DNA of 64,000 nt, from NCBI GenBank assembly GCA_963704535.1, contig OY969916.1, positions 5,084,001-5,148,000 on the forward strand, given 5' to 3'. The stretch comes from G963704535 sp963704535. Its GTDB lineage: Bacteria > Chloroflexota > Chloroflexia > Chloroflexales > Roseiflexaceae. The notes under the pieces are model-generated. The model worked only from the letters and a program-made list of their open reading frames with translations. It was not told the origin of the DNA and made no database searches. The position numbers and the translations under genes were made by a program. Positions within the stretch are counted from its first letter, which is position 1. Every line of letters begins with the position of its first letter. Of this stretch, positions 7,701 through 15,208 are shown piece by piece.

Positions 7701-9208
7701 TGCCGCCGTTCGCCGCGTCAGGCAGCTTCACGAGCTGCGCGTTCGACGCGGGCATGAATGTCGCCTGGCAGACGCTGTCCTGGAGCGCCGACGTCCCGGT
7801 AGGGACCAACCTGAGCATCGAGACGCGTACTTCGTCGGACGGTGTGGCCTGGAGCGGCTGGAGCACGCCGACAACCGGCGGCGGCACGATCACGAGCCCG
7901 CCTGGGCGCTACCTCCAGTATCGGCTGACACTCGGCACAAACGACACCCAGAGCAGCCCGGCGCTGCTGGATGTGACGGCGGTCCACGGGACAGGGGCGG
8001 CGCCGACCGCGACGCCGACGGGCGAGCCGACGAGCGTGCCAACCAACACTCCAACCAACACCCCAACCAGCACGCCAGGTAGCGAGCCAACCAACACCCC
8101 AACTAACACGCCAGGTAGCGAGCCGACCAACACGCCAACCAGCACGGCGACCAACACAGCCACGCCGACCAGTACTCCTACGGCGACCAACACAGCCACG
8201 CCGACCAGTACTCCGACCGCGACCAACACAGCCACGCCGACCAGTACTCCGACCGCGACGCCAACGCACACGCCCACCCCAACCGGCGGAAGCATCGTGC
8301 AGGCCGGCGCGACCGACTTCGGCATGGCCTGTGCCATCGGCAGCGGTACGACCACGACGTGGTTCGGCGACGGCGAGGTCCGGCTGGCCGGCACATTCGC
8401 CGACACATTCGATGGGCCGGCGCTCGACAGCGAACGGTGGGCGTGGGGCACCTGGGGCGGCGGCAGCTATACGCCCAGCCCGAACGGCACACTCCAGGTA
8501 GGCGGCCCGAACGGCGCATGGGTGCGCTCGCAGTCTGCGGTTACTCGCCGAACGCTTGAAGGGGTCGTCACGTTGGGTGCGGCGCCCTGGCAGCACTTCG
8601 GCTTCGGCAGCGAGGGGTTCGAGGCCAGCCGCTACCTGATCTTCAGCACCGCTGGGACCAGCGACCACCTGTACGCCCGCACGAACAACAACGGCTCCGA
8701 GCTGCGAACCGACCTGGGGGCGTTGCCAGTTGGCCCACACACCTACCGGATCGAGTGGGTGGCCCTTAACGCCACGACCGATGTGGTCAACTACTACCTC
8801 GACGGGGTGCTGTATGCCCAACACACCGTGACCGCAGAGCCAGCGCTGTATGTCTACCTCTCGCACAACGGCCAGGGCACGACGCCGGCGCTGGTGGCCG
8901 ACCGGCTCAACCTGCTGCCGCCCTACACACCAAGCGGTACCTACACGAGCTGCGCGCTCGACGCCGGCGGGCAAGTGAGCTGGAATAGTCTGACCTGGGT
9001 CGCCAGTGTGCCCAGCGGTACGACGCTGGCCGTCTCAGCCCGCAGCTCGACCGACGGCGTCACCTGGAGTACCTGGAGCGAGGTGGCCACCAGCGGCGCC
9101 GCGCCCGATGTTCCGGCCGGGCGCTACCTCCAGTATCGCCTGACACTCACGACTGCTGATGCTCAAGTGAGCCCGATCGTCGATACGGTGGCGGTCGGCT
9201 ATCAGTGA
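4754..9208 (+). CDS. Large exported protein: deacetylase-like domain plus two beta domains on Thr-Pro linkers
   Basis: The product has 1,484 residues. The ATG at 4754 follows GAGGAG and opens a signal peptide (hydrophobic about 13-30). Residues about 38-125 resemble a GATase-like alpha/beta domain (ILLVVDDT...VVVLAEVP...DGGRLLAL). Residues about 290-600 resemble a NodB-type polysaccharide deacetylase, with TGDAHAN and HETGIHPY as candidate metal ligands. A Thr-Pro repeat linker spans about 634-776, followed by a beta-rich module at about 779-1079. A second Thr-Pro linker (about 1084-1177) leads to a second copy of the module (about 1178-1484). The two modules share FDGPAL, PWQHFGFGS and IFSTAGTS blocks, so they are a duplication, plausibly carbohydrate-binding and LamG-like. 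The role is probably at the cell surface on glycans; the substrate is unknown. Confidence 0.8.
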   Translation: MKGWLATAIRHIRLVSIALLVGTLLLSGVSRTGATASPSPILLVVDDTAPNPFGRYVGEILHAEGLNAYDVLPLSSLTSADLSQHDVVVLAEVPLTTAQVALVTTYVADGGRLLALRPDPQLAPLFGLTSLGSSQTDGYLKIDDAQPAGQGLPSATLQIHGTIDRYTPNGATTIALLYSDATTATSYPAVVTAEYGSGQTAAFTYDLARNVIYTRQGNPANAGVDTDGDSVLRTIDLFQTSGGGAPWVDRDKIPIPQADVQQRLFARLVQQLAEGVTPLPQLWYFPSTAKTMLILTGDAHANPTSYFQNELASLNARDAKITLYLTIAADPSNAQVQSWRAQGHETGIHPYSYKPDNYPPYNITSQEQGLQVYSDWFAGRFSSPKSRTVRNHQLSWNGWVTSAEYAAAHGIALDTNFYHWGPWLKKPDNSWPHGYITGSGQPMKFVRADGTTVPVYQQLTTLVDEQLLDVISGAGFEQLNAAQAIDVSESMIDASLAGDYAALMTQFHVDYYGMGTPQEWAEGTLDYASSQGVPLWNADQWLNFTETRYNSAFQNIAWDESTGQLSFSLSATSDDNTLSVLLPLTFDERNFNSVLVDGAAIPYTIFMVAGRELALISIDAGNHTFDVDYGAQPNTPTPPPPTPTATNTPTATNTSTPTATHTPTNTPTNTPTNTPTSTPTNTPTNTPTSTPTNTPTNTPTNTPTSTPTNTPTNTPTNTPTNTPTDGPTSTPTNTPTPTNTPTNTPTNTPTNTPTNTPAPTNTPINTPTNTPTPTPATTSLIHTTQADFGQCSVEDNTMTASIGDGAVRLAGALADPFDGPALNSGRWVWGTWGGGSFTPSPNGTLTIGAAGGAWVRSQNSFSRATIEGTLSFGAAPWQHFGFGSNNFEGDRYAIFSTAGTSNRLYARLNNANGEQRIDLGALPGGTHRYRVAWSAQGAGDRVQFFLDDIEVADLSTSALPSLYVYLSNNTPTTPLLADAVQTMPPFAASGSFTSCAFDAGMNVAWQTLSWSADVPVGTNLSIETRTSSDGVAWSGWSTPTTGGGTITSPPGRYLQYRLTLGTNDTQSSPALLDVTAVHGTGAAPTATPTGEPTSVPTNTPTNTPTSTPGSEPTNTPTNTPGSEPTNTPTSTATNTATPTSTPTATNTATPTSTPTATNTATPTSTPTATPTHTPTPTGGSIVQAGATDFGMACAIGSGTTTTWFGDGEVRLAGTFADTFDGPALDSERWAWGTWGGGSYTPSPNGTLQVGGPNGAWVRSQSAVTRRTLEGVVTLGAAPWQHFGFGSEGFEASRYLIFSTAGTSDHLYARTNNNGSELRTDLGALPVGPHTYRIEWVALNATTDVVNYYLDGVLYAQHTVTAEPALYVYLSHNGQGTTPALVADRLNLLPPYTPSGTYTSCALDAGGQVSWNSLTWVASVPSGTTLAVSARSSTDGVTWSTWSEVATSGAAPDVPAGRYLQYRLTLTTADAQVSPIVDTVAVGYQ

Positions 9209-9299
9209 CGGGGCTTACGCGGTGCGCCCGCAACGCCGCTCTGCCGAAGGCCAAAGCCACGCCTGGCAGACGACTATTCTGAGGAAGAGCGCGGGCCGA

Positions 9300-9328
9300 T
9301 AGACAGCCAGGCGCCGAGACCGTATAAT
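9300..9328 (+). promoter_or_regulatory. Sigma70-type promoter for the toxin-antitoxin operon
   Basis: TAGACA at 9300-9305 and a perfect TATAAT at 9323-9328 are separated by 17 bp. A transcript from here would pass through the hairpin at 9386-9434 before reaching the antitoxin start at 9492. Confidence 0.65.
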
Positions 9329-9385
9329 TGAAGCGCTACACACAGCGCTTAATGTGCCGTCCGGCAGACTGCACAGTGGCAGCAG

Positions 9386-9434
9386 AAGCCCCTCCCATGT
9401 GCGCTGTGTGGCACACGCAGCACAGGAGGGGCTT
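9386..9434 (+). terminator. Strong hairpin in the toxin-antitoxin leader (terminator or attenuator)
   Basis: A 10-bp stem AAGCCCCTCC (9386-9395) pairs with GGAGGGGCTT (9425-9434), with a further TGTGC/GCACA pairing inside the loop, and TTTCT follows. It may end the upstream 4.5-kb gene. It also lies downstream of the promoter at 9300, so it could limit read-through into the operon. Confidence 0.5.
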
Positions 9435-9491
9435 TCTAATACGGACGTTCGCAGACCTTCGTTCGCGCGCCGCGACAAAGGAGGCATGGTT

Positions 9492-9785
9492 ATGACGACT
9501 CCAACCCTCGACCAAGTGCTTGATCTGGCGCACCAGCTCCCCCGCGAGCAGCGCAGGCTGCTCGTCACGCGCCTAGAGCAGGAACTGGCGACCGAAGCGC
9601 CGCCAGAGCGACCACATATGACGCCCGACGAGGCCCGCGCCACGCTCGCCGAGCTCCGGCAGGCAGTGGCGGCCCTCCCCCAGCCACGCATGACCGCTGG
9701 TGAGCAACTGGAGGCCGACCGACGCGACCGCGACCGCGCGCTCCTGGGACGCCATGCGGACACGGTGGACGATGTACACTCTTGA
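9492..9785 (+). CDS. Antitoxin-like partner of the PIN toxin
   Basis: The 97-residue protein is started at the ATG at 9492, eight bases after AAGGAGG; an ATG at 9486 is too close to that site. The N-terminal helix TLDQVLDLAHQLPREQRRLLVTRLEQEL matches the dimerisation-type helices of small antitoxins preceding PIN toxins in Chloroflexota and cyanobacteria. The rest is charged and probably disordered. The stop codon overlaps the toxin start by 14 bp, which implies translational coupling. The antitoxin role is inferred from position and shape; no DNA-binding fold is visible. Confidence 0.65.
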   Translation: MTTPTLDQVLDLAHQLPREQRRLLVTRLEQELATEAPPERPHMTPDEARATLAELRQAVAALPQPRMTAGEQLEADRRDRDRALLGRHADTVDDVHS

Positions 9786-10206
9786 TGCCAGTATCGTCGC
9801 CCGCGACTTCGACCCAAGTGATCCAGAGTACGCGGTATGCCACGAGCTGATCGCGCAGCTCGACCAGCAGGCGATCCCGGTGATCGTGCCGCGGCTGCTC
9901 CTGGCTGAAATCGCCGGCCTGGCGCGCCGGCTCACACGCGACCCGATCCGCGCCCGCCTGGTGGTCGAGGCGTGGCGCACCTTCACGCACGTGCGGATCG
10001 TCCCGCTCGACGACGCGCTGATCGATACTGCGGCTGAGATCGCCGCCGACTACGCGCTGCGCGGCGCCGACGCCGTCTACGTCGCGGTGGCACGCAGACA
10101 TGGATGTACGCTTGTCTCGCTTGATCGCGAACAGCGCGAGCGATCGGCAGCCATTATCACCACCCGCACGCCCATCGAGGCGCTTGCCGACCTTCAAGCA
10201 CCATAG
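9772..10206 (+). CDS. PIN-domain (VapC-like) ribonuclease toxin
   Basis: The 144-residue protein starts at the ATG at 9772, inside the antitoxin gene. PIN-domain acidic residues are in order: Asp4 (MYTLDAS), Glu in LLLAEIAG, Asp in LRGADAVYVAVA and Asp in TLVSLD. These chelate Mg2+ or Mn2+ in the family. VapC-type toxins cleave RNA, usually tRNA or rRNA, when not held by the antitoxin. Length and order fit an ordinary type II toxin-antitoxin operon. Confidence 0.85.
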   Translation: MYTLDASIVARDFDPSDPEYAVCHELIAQLDQQAIPVIVPRLLLAEIAGLARRLTRDPIRARLVVEAWRTFTHVRIVPLDDALIDTAAEIAADYALRGADAVYVAVARRHGCTLVSLDREQRERSAAIITTRTPIEALADLQAP

Positions 10207-10282
10207 CAAGCACCTTGGTCAGCGGCGAATTGCAGGGAGAGTTGGTGCAGTTAAGGATGGCGTCGAAAGCCGGCCGCGCCAA

Positions 10283-10828
10283 TCACGGCAGAGGTATGAA
10301 ATTAGTCATGGTGACTTTCGCGTAGGTGAAGAACTCCGCCCCACAGCCGCCATCGTTGTACTCAATCAGGGTCGGGTGGCCGTAGCTGGGATCATACTGG
10401 ACGCGCCCCAGCGGGACGACACACGGCTTGAACCAACGTGTCAGCAGCGGGTGCAGGTGGCCGAGACGCCGCCGCCAGTCCACCGTCGCGGCGATCCGCG
10501 TTTCGACCAGCGTAAACAGCTTCTCAACTGAGGCAAAATAGCTTGCACTGCCGTACTGATGAGCCACCAGCGACGCACCTGATCTGAGATCGACGGCAGC
10601 GAGGAGCTGCTGATCGCGCACTTCCACCCGCGCCGCCCCGACCTGCCATCCATCGGCCCAACTGATGTCGGCCCTATAGTGCCGGACGCCCTGGGCGGCC
10701 CAGCGGGCGCGCGCATCCTGATCCTGCCAGGCCAGTGGTGGCGCGAGACGCAGCAGGACTCCCATTCCGCAGGCCGCACCGAGCAGTAGGATGCCGGCTA
10801 GGCAGAGCATGCGACCGCATCTGCACAT
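10283..10828 (-). CDS. DUF6174-like exported protein
   Basis: The 181-residue protein has an N-terminal hydrophobic segment (about 8-28), so it is probably exported or membrane-anchored. The body begins ARWAAQGVRHYRADISW, and the C-terminal part contains the VQYDPSYGHPTLIEYND block, which I recognise as DUF6174 (YDPxYGxPxxIxYD). The function of that family is unknown. The start is set by GGAGGAGGT immediately before the ATG; the next ATG at 10810 is too distant from that site. Confidence 0.7.
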   Translation of the reverse strand: MCRCGRMLCLAGILLLGAACGMGVLLRLAPPLAWQDQDARARWAAQGVRHYRADISWADGWQVGAARVEVRDQQLLAAVDLRSGASLVAHQYGSASYFASVEKLFTLVETRIAATVDWRRRLGHLHPLLTRWFKPCVVPLGRVQYDPSYGHPTLIEYNDGGCGAEFFTYAKVTMTNFIPLP

Positions 10829-10915
10829 ACCTCCTCCATACGGCTCGTGATCCCGAAGATTCGGGGCGTAAATCGGGTCCGTGCCGGGCAGGGGCCGGCC
10901 ATCGGGCCGAATCGG

Positions 10916-11206
10916 CTAGAGTTCGAGAAGGATGCGCAGGTAGTCTTCGACCTGGGCCAGGGTCTGCGGTGTGACGACCCCCACGGGCCGCGCCGGGCGT
11001 TGAGTCGCTCTTTCGCGACCGAGCGGAGGGAGTCACAGAGGATGTAACTCCGATCGCTGACGCCCCCCTCGGGAGGATCGACTTGGACCCGATAGGGGAT
11101 GCGACGAGCTGTGCGCGTGAGCAGTACGGCCATCACGAGATCCGCCGGCCCGTGATTGAATCGGTTGGTCGAGACAACCAGGACCCCATTGCAATCTATG
11201 TTACGA
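10916..11206 (-). pseudogene. Decayed MazF/PemK-type toxin gene
   Basis: On the minus strand the frame from about 11190 reads GVLVVSTNRFNHGPADLV, then LTRTARRIPYRVQVDPPEGG, then ILCDSLRSVAKERLNARRG. These blocks match MazF endoribonucleases (VVVS.N, ..RRIP..V.., CD.LR.V.K.RL). At about 10985 the frame must shift by one base to continue PVGVVTPQTLAQVEDYLRILLEL and stop at 10916. Upstream the frame hits a TGA, and no conserved N-terminal GDVWW-type segment or start can be joined. Because the N terminus is also lost, this looks like real decay and not only a sequencing indel. No antitoxin gene is seen beside it. Confidence 0.7.
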
Positions 11207-11346
11207 CCGTAATAGCACAGTCATTCGTAGTAGGTCGAGCGGCGCGCTCAATCTCTCGCCACCTGGGTCGTCAGATACCCTACTGGCGACCCGGCCGGGG
11301 CGGCGCGGGCGGTGCGCGAAGATCTACAAAGATGCCGGGCAACCAG

Positions 11347-11760
11347 CTAACCCGCATCGATGTGCCCTAGAAACCAGCCATCGACCGAATCAAGCCGACC
11401 CCGCCACCAGACCCCCTGGTTGCTAGGGATGGACTTCTCATTACCCATCAAGATGCGTGCATCACGTAGGTGGATAAAGGTGGGTGGTACCTTGTCAAGC
11501 GTCTTCTCGGCCTGATCCGCAACGTCAATGAAAGTTTTCCGCCACTCTCGCTGTGAGTCCTCGTCGGTCGTAGCTGACGCAAAGAGCTGCCCCATACCCT
11601 CACAGTATTCTCTGAGACTCGCCAGCATCCCGGTGACAACCAATCCGCCCACATTCAATGTGACGCTAACATTGAAGACACCTTTATTCACCGTGCTGAC
11701 GAGTACGATCAGGAACAAGTCACCGGCACGGGTAGGATTCGGCTGTGGATTGTCGGACAT
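11347..11760 (-). CDS. gvpU: GvpU-like gas vesicle accessory protein
   Basis: The 137-residue protein starts at the ATG at 11760, five bases after GAGGAG. It contains VSVTLNVGGLVVTGMLASLREYCEG, a central variable helix, then PPTFIHLRDARI and VWWRGRLDSVDGWFLG. This order matches GvpU family proteins as I remember them. GvpU acts with gas-vesicle shell proteins, but no gvpA or other gvp gene is visible in this window. The gene stands alone between the MazF remnant and tRNA-Ser, so a different role is possible. Confidence 0.55.
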   Translation of the reverse strand: MSDNPQPNPTRAGDLFLIVLVSTVNKGVFNVSVTLNVGGLVVTGMLASLREYCEGMGQLFASATTDEDSQREWRKTFIDVADQAEKTLDKVPPTFIHLRDARILMGNEKSIPSNQGVWWRGRLDSVDGWFLGHIDAG

Positions 11761-11821
11761 CTGCACTCCTCGCTGCTCTGTGGATTAGTGACCCAGGAGA
11801 ACCTCGTTCCCCTCAAGCTGG

Positions 11822-11911
11822 TGGCGGGGAGGGTGGGATTTGAACCCACGAGGAGTTTTACCCCCTACGGCATTTCCAGTGCCGCGCACTAGGCCACTAT
11901 GCGACCTCCCC
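11822..11911 (-). tRNA. tRNA-Ser(GGA), CCA encoded
   Basis: On the minus strand the acceptor GGGGAGG (11911-11905) pairs with CCTCCCC (11832-11826). The discriminator G and an encoded CCA follow (11824-11822). The anticodon loop CTGGAAA gives anticodon GGA, which reads UCC and UCU Ser codons. A long variable arm is present, as expected for class II tRNA-Ser, and GGTTCAAATCC forms the T loop region. Confidence 0.95.
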
Positions 11912-12023
11912 AGGTGTAAACCTTTTTAGCGCAGCCATTATAACAAACAACCCCCTTTTCCGCAACGCATCCGGTAGGCTTGAAACATAGCGGCAATCGA
12001 GCCGCTATCCTCGCTCCTCGGCG

Positions 12024-12129
12024 TTAGAGGCTGTCTGAAAAGGGGGAGTTTGAGGGGGTTGCCCCCTCAAACTCCCCCTTTCCACTACGAAGCTTCGGCG
12101 ACAAATCAACCTTTTCAGACAGTCTCTTA
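12024..12129. mobile_element. MITE, IS5/IS1031-like, copy 1
   Basis: The element proper is 12027-12126 (100 bp). Its ends are GAGGCTGTCTGAAAAGG and its inverted match CCTTTTCAGACAGTCTC, flanked by TTA direct repeats (12024-12026 and 12127-12129). Inside is a large hairpin with GGGGGAGTTTGAGGGGG arms. No coding capacity. Confidence 0.8.
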
Positions 12130-12228
12130 GAGACTATTTGAAAAGTTCATCAGCCGCTAGAGTTTGGTGGTGGAAAGGGGTTCTTGAGGGGAAGCCCCTC
12201 AAACTCCCCTTTTTCAAACAGTTTCTTA
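12127..12228. mobile_element. MITE, IS5/IS1031-like, copy 2
   Basis: The element is 12130-12225 (96 bp). It abuts copy 1 and shares its TTA duplication on the left, with a second TTA at 12226-12228. Ends are GAGACTATTTGAAAAG and CTTTTTCAAACAGTTTC. The internal hairpin is GAGGGGAAGCCCCTC. Confidence 0.78.
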
Positions 12229-12324
12229 TCGGCAGATTAAGCGTTTTAGTCTATTCGAACGCGCCTGAAGTGTGGTACAATCCAGGCATCCGTATCACAC
12301 CTAGAGCGCGCAAGGAGGAACAAC

Positions 12325-12979
12325 ATGCGCGATGATATAACCAACTTCGCCATCGAAGACTACCTGGCCGACCTCATGCCCCAACGCTCCCCAGTCTTCG
12401 ATGAGCTCGAACACCGCGCGCATGACCGTGGCTTGCCGCTGATCGGCCCGGTTGAGGGGCAATTCATCTACCTCCTGGCAAAAAGCATGGGTGCGCGCGA
12501 AGCGCTGGAGATCGGCACCGCCACCGGGTACGCCGCAATGTGGATCTTGCAGGCGATCGTCCCGGCCGGCGGCCGGCTCACGGTGATCGAGCGTCACCCC
12601 GAGCGCTACCGGCTGGCCCAGGAATACATCACACGCGCCGGCTACGGCGAGCATATGACCATCCATGAAGGCGAGTGGTTTAGCACCCTTGAAGTCGTTG
12701 AGCGGCCCGTACGACCTGATCTTCCTCGACATCCTGCGCCACCTCTCCGGCGTACAAGAGGCGGTTTACGCGCTCGATCTGTGCCTCCCGCGCCTGCGCG
12801 CCGGCGGCATCCTGATCGTCGACAATGTGCTGTGCAGCGGCCTAGTGGTCGAAGAGGACCCGGCGCCGACCGTGCGCGGAATCCAGGAGTTCAATCGCGC
12901 CATCATGCGGCATCCACAGCTGGAGTCGGTCATTGTCCCGCTCCGCGATGGGGTCGCGCTCTGCCGAAAGAAAGACTAA
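12325..12979 (+). CDS. SAM-dependent O-methyltransferase (one frame break)
   Basis: AAGGAGG lies before the ATG at 12325. The first part (MRDDITNFAIEDYLADLMP...ALEIGTATGYAAMWI) carries the SAM-binding EIGTATGYAA motif. The second part, one frame over, continues SLSGPYDLIFLDILRH and ends GVALCRKKD at 12979. The two join at about 12690-12705 to make an uninterrupted class I O-methyltransferase (caffeoyl-CoA OMT/TrmR-like, family 3) of about 217 residues, with the metal-binding Asp in FLDI and in IVDN. The coding span is one base too long for a single frame. A sequencing indel is likelier than decay because both halves are well conserved. Substrate unknown. Confidence 0.8.
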
Positions 12980-12981
12980 AC

Positions 12982-13062
12982 AATTTACGATTTATGATTT
13001 ATGATCGACGATTGCGCGAGCAACCTACATCGTAAATCGTAAATCGGCAAATCGTAGATCGA
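12982..13062. repeat. 7-bp tandem repeat hairpin (TCGTAAA type)
   Basis: The left arm is built of TTTACGA/TTTATGA heptamers. The right arm is the inverted set (CGTAAAT CGTAAAT...), separated by about 20 bp. It fills the whole gap between the methyltransferase stop and the phosphatase start. Confidence 0.75.
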
Positions 13063-13065
13063 AGT

Positions 13066-15000
13066 ATGCCTGCCCTCACCGACGCCCAGCAGCGTATCAC
13101 CGAGCTGACCACACTCAACGAGCTGGCTCAGACTCTTAACCGCGCGCTCGACCTGCGCGAGGCCCTCGACGCCGCCTTGGCGCATATCGTCGAGCTGATG
13201 GGCCTGCGCACCGGCTGGATCTTCCTGCGCGACGAGAGCGGCGCTTTCCGGCTGGCCGCGCGCCAGGGCCTCCCGCCGGCGATCAGCTACCCCGGCGCGG
13301 CCTGGTCCGGCGATTGCTCCTGCCAGAACCTCTGCGACGACGGCAAGCTGAACAAAGCCGTCAACATGGTGCGTTGCAGCCGGCTGCGGCACGCCGTCGG
13401 CGATAAGCGGGCGCTCGCGCAGCACGCCTCGATCCCGCTCCGCAGCGAGAACGAGCTGCTTGGCATCCTGAACGTCGCCACTACCGAGTTCGGGCGCTTC
13501 TCGGCGCCGCAGCTCCAGTTGCTCTCGGCGATCGGCCACATGCTGGGCACCGCGATCATGCGCACGCGGCTGCACGACCAGGTCAAGGTGCGGCGCGTCC
13601 AGGAGCAGGCCGCGCTGCTCAAGCTTTCGCACGAGCTGCTGGGCGCCGAGTCGCTTGAGCCGGCGCTCCAGCGGCTGGTGCGCGTCGGCGCCCGGCTGCT
13701 CGAAGCCGACGCCTGCGCGTTCATCGAGGCCGACGAGCCGGGCGGTCGGGCGGTGCTGGTGGCCGCGCACGGCTGGCACTACCTGCCCAACACCGGCGTT
13801 CCGCTGGTCCTCGACCCAAACAACCCGCACCTCTGGTACCTGCCGGAGAGCAGCGCCAACCTCCCCGCCGACACCCTCGACGATCTGCCGCAGCTTTTGC
13901 AGGCGCAGCACTTCCAGGGCCATATGGCGCTGACGATCGAGATCGGCGGGGCGCCGGTCGGCACGCTGATGGTCAATACCTACACGCCGCGCCGCTTCCT
14001 GATGGATGAAGCACAACTGCTCGGACTGCTCGGCAGCCAGCTCGCCCAGACGCTGGAGCGCGAGCGGCTGCACCAAGAGTCGCTGGCCCGCCAGCGGCTT
14101 GAGCAGGAGCTGAGCCTGGCGCGCGAGATCCAGACCAGCTTCTTGCCGGCCTGCTGCCCGTACATCCCCGGCTACCATATGGAGGCGTTCTACAAGGCGG
14201 CCCGCCAAGTTGGCGGCGACTTCTACGACTTCATCGAGCTGCCCGACGCTCCCGACGGGTCTGGGGCCGACATGGCCGCGCCGCGCGCCCAGCCGAAAAG
14301 CACCCCGGCGCTGACACGGTGCGAGATGGAGCTGGAGTTCTGGCGCAGCGGCCGCAGCAACTCGCGACTGGCGCCCAAGCAGCCACCGCAGCCGCTCCCA
14401 ACCGAGGCACCCCGGCTTGGGATCGTGATCGCCGATGTCACCGATAAGGGCGTGCCGGCGGCGCTGTTTATGGTCCTCTCACGCACGCTGATCCGCGCCA
14501 CTGCCAGCGACGGGCGCCCGCCGCGGGCCGTGCTTGAGCAGGCCAACCGCCTGATCCTGACCGACGCCCGCTCCGGGCTGTTCGTCACCTGCTTCTACGG
14601 CATCCTCGACACCCAGACCGGCGCGTTCACCTACGCCGACGGCGGCCACAATTACCCGCTGCTCTATCGCGCGGCGACCGGCAAGGTCGAGCAGCTCCAG
14701 ACCCAGGGCATCGTGATCGGGATCGTCCCCGAGCCACGCTTCGAGCAACGCACCACGACGATCGAGCCCGGCGATGTGCTGTGCTTCTACACCGACGGCG
14801 TCACCGAGGCCATGAACCCGCGCCGCCAGCTCTTCGACGAGGAGCGGCTCACCGAGATCCTGCGCCGTAGCCACCACCTGCCGCCTGAACAGATCATCGA
14901 ACGCATTATCGAGGCGGTCTCCAACTTCTGCGCCAGCGCGCCACAGGCCGACGACATCACGCTGGTGGTGCTCAAGCGCAACGGCGTGCAGAGTCCGTAA
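13066..15000 (+). CDS. GAF-GAF-SpoIIE (PP2C-type) serine phosphatase
   Basis: The 644-residue protein appears soluble. GAF1 spans about 20-175 and GAF2 about 190-335. A coiled-coil linker (about 335-365, LARQRLEQELSLAREIQTSFLP) has the LxxAxxIQxxFLP motif typical before SpoIIE/RsbU catalytic domains. The phosphatase spans about 375-640: metal-binding Asp in VGGDFYDFIEL, then IADVTDKGVPAALFM, ADGGHNYPLL and LCFYTDGVTEA. A proline-rich insert of about 65 residues separates the first two motifs. GAF1 carries a Cys cluster (GDCSCQNLCDDGK...VRCSRL). The family dephosphorylates anti-sigma-factor antagonists in response to a signal read by GAF; no partner genes are adjacent. Confidence 0.9.
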   Translation: MPALTDAQQRITELTTLNELAQTLNRALDLREALDAALAHIVELMGLRTGWIFLRDESGAFRLAARQGLPPAISYPGAAWSGDCSCQNLCDDGKLNKAVNMVRCSRLRHAVGDKRALAQHASIPLRSENELLGILNVATTEFGRFSAPQLQLLSAIGHMLGTAIMRTRLHDQVKVRRVQEQAALLKLSHELLGAESLEPALQRLVRVGARLLEADACAFIEADEPGGRAVLVAAHGWHYLPNTGVPLVLDPNNPHLWYLPESSANLPADTLDDLPQLLQAQHFQGHMALTIEIGGAPVGTLMVNTYTPRRFLMDEAQLLGLLGSQLAQTLERERLHQESLARQRLEQELSLAREIQTSFLPACCPYIPGYHMEAFYKAARQVGGDFYDFIELPDAPDGSGADMAAPRAQPKSTPALTRCEMELEFWRSGRSNSRLAPKQPPQPLPTEAPRLGIVIADVTDKGVPAALFMVLSRTLIRATASDGRPPRAVLEQANRLILTDARSGLFVTCFYGILDTQTGAFTYADGGHNYPLLYRAATGKVEQLQTQGIVIGIVPEPRFEQRTTTIEPGDVLCFYTDGVTEAMNPRRQLFDEERLTEILRRSHHLPPEQIIERIIEAVSNFCASAPQADDITLVVLKRNGVQSP

Positions 15001-15026
15001 TCCGTCGCCCATCGCTTCACCTGTCC

Positions 15027-15087
15027 GTGTTGCGTATTGCGTGTTGCGTGTTACGTGCGCGCTGACACGCAACACGCAACACGCAAC
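15027..15087. repeat. 7-bp tandem repeat hairpin (CGCAACA type)
   Basis: TGTTGCG-type heptamers on the left are answered by ACGCAAC-type heptamers on the right around a short GC loop. The same heptamer recurs at about 20998, 49918, 54650 and 59700. Confidence 0.8.
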
Positions 15088-15208
15088 AGAGAATAGTGAT
15101 GTCGATGTCAAACAACTCACTAGAGAGTAATGGCACGCCATTTGCTATTTCTACTTTGGACCGTCTTGAAATACACGACGCAAATCTTGTCTAAGAGGAG
15201 GTATGTTT

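Noticed and set aside
12325..13035. Longer methyltransferase frame continuing to 13035
   Set aside because: After about 12700 that frame becomes Arg/Pro-rich nonsense and ends in the heptamer repeat; the true C terminus is in the neighbouring frame ending at 12979.
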